A stretch of DNA of 64,000 nucleotides from contig JADIYP010000006.1 in the NCBI GenBank assembly GCA_016705235.1, positions 310,001 to 374,000 on the forward strand, given 5' to 3'. Shown one piece after another: positions 63,371-64,000 of this stretch. The notes below the pieces were generated by a model. That model was not told the DNA's origin. It made no database searches and was given only the letters and a program-made list of their open reading frames with translations. Each line of letters starts with the position of its first letter. Positions within the stretch are counted from its first letter, which is position 1. Source of the DNA: Candidatus Leptovillus affinis. GTDB lineage: Bacteria; Chloroflexota; Anaerolineae; Promineifilales; Promineifilaceae. The position numbers were made by a program, and so were the translations under genes.

Positions 63371-64000
63371 TTAGTAGAGCAGGTTTAAGAGAAGCTCGGT
63401 TGGTACTTCGGGGATGGGTCCGAAGTCGTGGAGCGCCTGTGCCAGGGCGGCAGGCTCGTAGCGCAGGCCGGTAAGATGTGTTTGTAATGGTTCAGCGGTT
63501 GGCAGGCCGGTGAGGGTGATGGTGAGGATACGGCCGTTCTTCACCTCCACCACCGCCCCCACTTCGCCATCGCCCCAGGGCAGGCGTTTTTGCACCGTAA
63601 AGTGCGGCGAACGGCCGATATTCCATTCCCAGGTATCGTAACGCTCAGCTTTAATTTGCCGGATGTGGGTCCAGTCGACGGCCGTTAACGGCAGCGTCGG
63701 CACCGCTTCCCCGCCAAAAATAGCCGCCAACAGCGCCGCCCGCAGCCCGGCCACGTCCAACTGCGGCAGCCAGGCGCGAATATTGGTCACCTGCGCCCGA
63801 ATCGACTGCACCGCCTTCGACTCAATCTGCGCCTGCCGCGGATTCAACGCCCGCAGCAAAGCCTCCAGGTCGCTGTCAAACAAAATCGTGCCGTGGCTGA
63901 CCATGCGATCCCGCGCCAAATACTGCGCATTGCCAGAGATTTTTTTGCCGGCGGCATAAATATCGCTCTTGCCATGCAGTTCCGCCGGTACGCCCAGGTC
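63371..64000 (-). CDS. lplA: Lipoate-protein ligase family protein, 5' partial
   Basis: The frame is open to the window edge, so the N-terminus is missing. The visible part begins DLGVPAELHGKSDIYAAGKKISGNAQ, the catalytic-Lys strand of the biotin/lipoate ligase fold, followed by a His strand (MVSHGTILFDSDL). The C-terminal accessory domain reads WEWNIGRSPHFTVQKRLPWGDGEV ... VVEVKNGRI, which is diagnostic of LplA-type ligases. It would attach lipoate to E2 or GcvH proteins. The apparent start inside the window is a TTG and is not the real start. Confidence 0.88.
   Translation of the reverse strand, partial: DLGVPAELHGKSDIYAAGKKISGNAQYLARDRMVSHGTILFDSDLEALLRALNPRQAQIESKAVQSIRAQVTNIRAWLPQLDVAGLRAALLAAIFGGEAVPTLPLTAVDWTHIRQIKAERYDTWEWNIGRSPHFTVQKRLPWGDGEVGAVVEVKNGRILTITLTGLPTAEPLQTHLTGLRYEPAALAQALHDFGPIPEVPTELLLNLLY

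Overview
The window looks like chromosomal DNA from a GC-rich, free-living bacterium, most probably a Chloroflexota member of the Anaerolineae/Ardenticatenia type. This is inferred from the protein set (multi-domain Ser/Thr kinases, Thr/Pro-rich lipoproteins, a PIG-V type mannosyltransferase, a membrane DtxR-FeoA protein, a two-protein FeoB, a fused CydDC); no rRNA or tRNA is present to confirm it. I see no prophage, integrase, transposase, CRISPR array or classical defence island. The genes are housekeeping and metabolic, about 45 in all.

Layout. 1-3.6 kb: the end of an S1-domain ribosomal protein gene and clpC, closed by a terminator. 3.7-6.9 kb: a LysM lipoprotein divergent from a large membrane kinase carrying a caspase-like domain. 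7-10.6 kb: thyA, folA and a Clp ATPase whose first ATPase domain is degenerate. 11-13.5 kb: a PIG-V-like glycosyltransferase and an exported propeller protein. 13.5-22.5 kb, minus strand: a translationally coupled pair of AAA proteins (one fused to a Ser/Thr kinase), ychF, hpt with a small nuclease-like gene, and a three-domain FKBP lipoprotein. 22.6-24.6 kb: a membrane EEP-family protein. 25-36.4 kb: an arginine biosynthesis cluster argC-argB-GNAT-argD-argA-argG-lipoprotein-argJ-MOSC-AAA-argH. 36.4-37.8 kb: a lone receiver domain and a sulfotransferase-like gene. 37.9-41.3 kb: an iron-uptake operon. 41.8-50.5 kb: a bleomycin-hydrolase-type peptidase, a sphingosine-phosphate-lyase-like enzyme, two M20 hydrolases flanking a GNAT, and a 7TM histidine kinase. 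51.2-57.4 kb: cydA, cydB and fused cydDC. 57.4-64 kb: uvrA, pgi, a YitT transporter and a partial lipoate ligase.

The most unusual content is in the DNA itself. (1) The palindrome ACGGCCGT occurs about 150 times by eye in 64 kb, in all reading frames and both inside and between genes; this resembles HIP1 of cyanobacteria but with a different octamer. (2) Nearly every simple repeat between genes has a period of 7 bp (GCGTGAT, GATTGGA, CCGAAAT, TTGACMA and others), and two minisatellites have a period of 21 bp. These resemble the heptameric short tandem repeats of filamentous cyanobacteria, and they spill into the ends or interiors of argD, feoB and uvrA. (3) At least four families of dispersed palindromes (MITE/REP-like) occupy most intergenic gaps, sometimes nested in each other.

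Several genes (the kinase at 4.3 kb, argB, argG, the lipoprotein at 30.7 kb) carry single frameshifts with intact coding on both sides. Some sit at short homopolymers, so assembly error is as likely as real decay.
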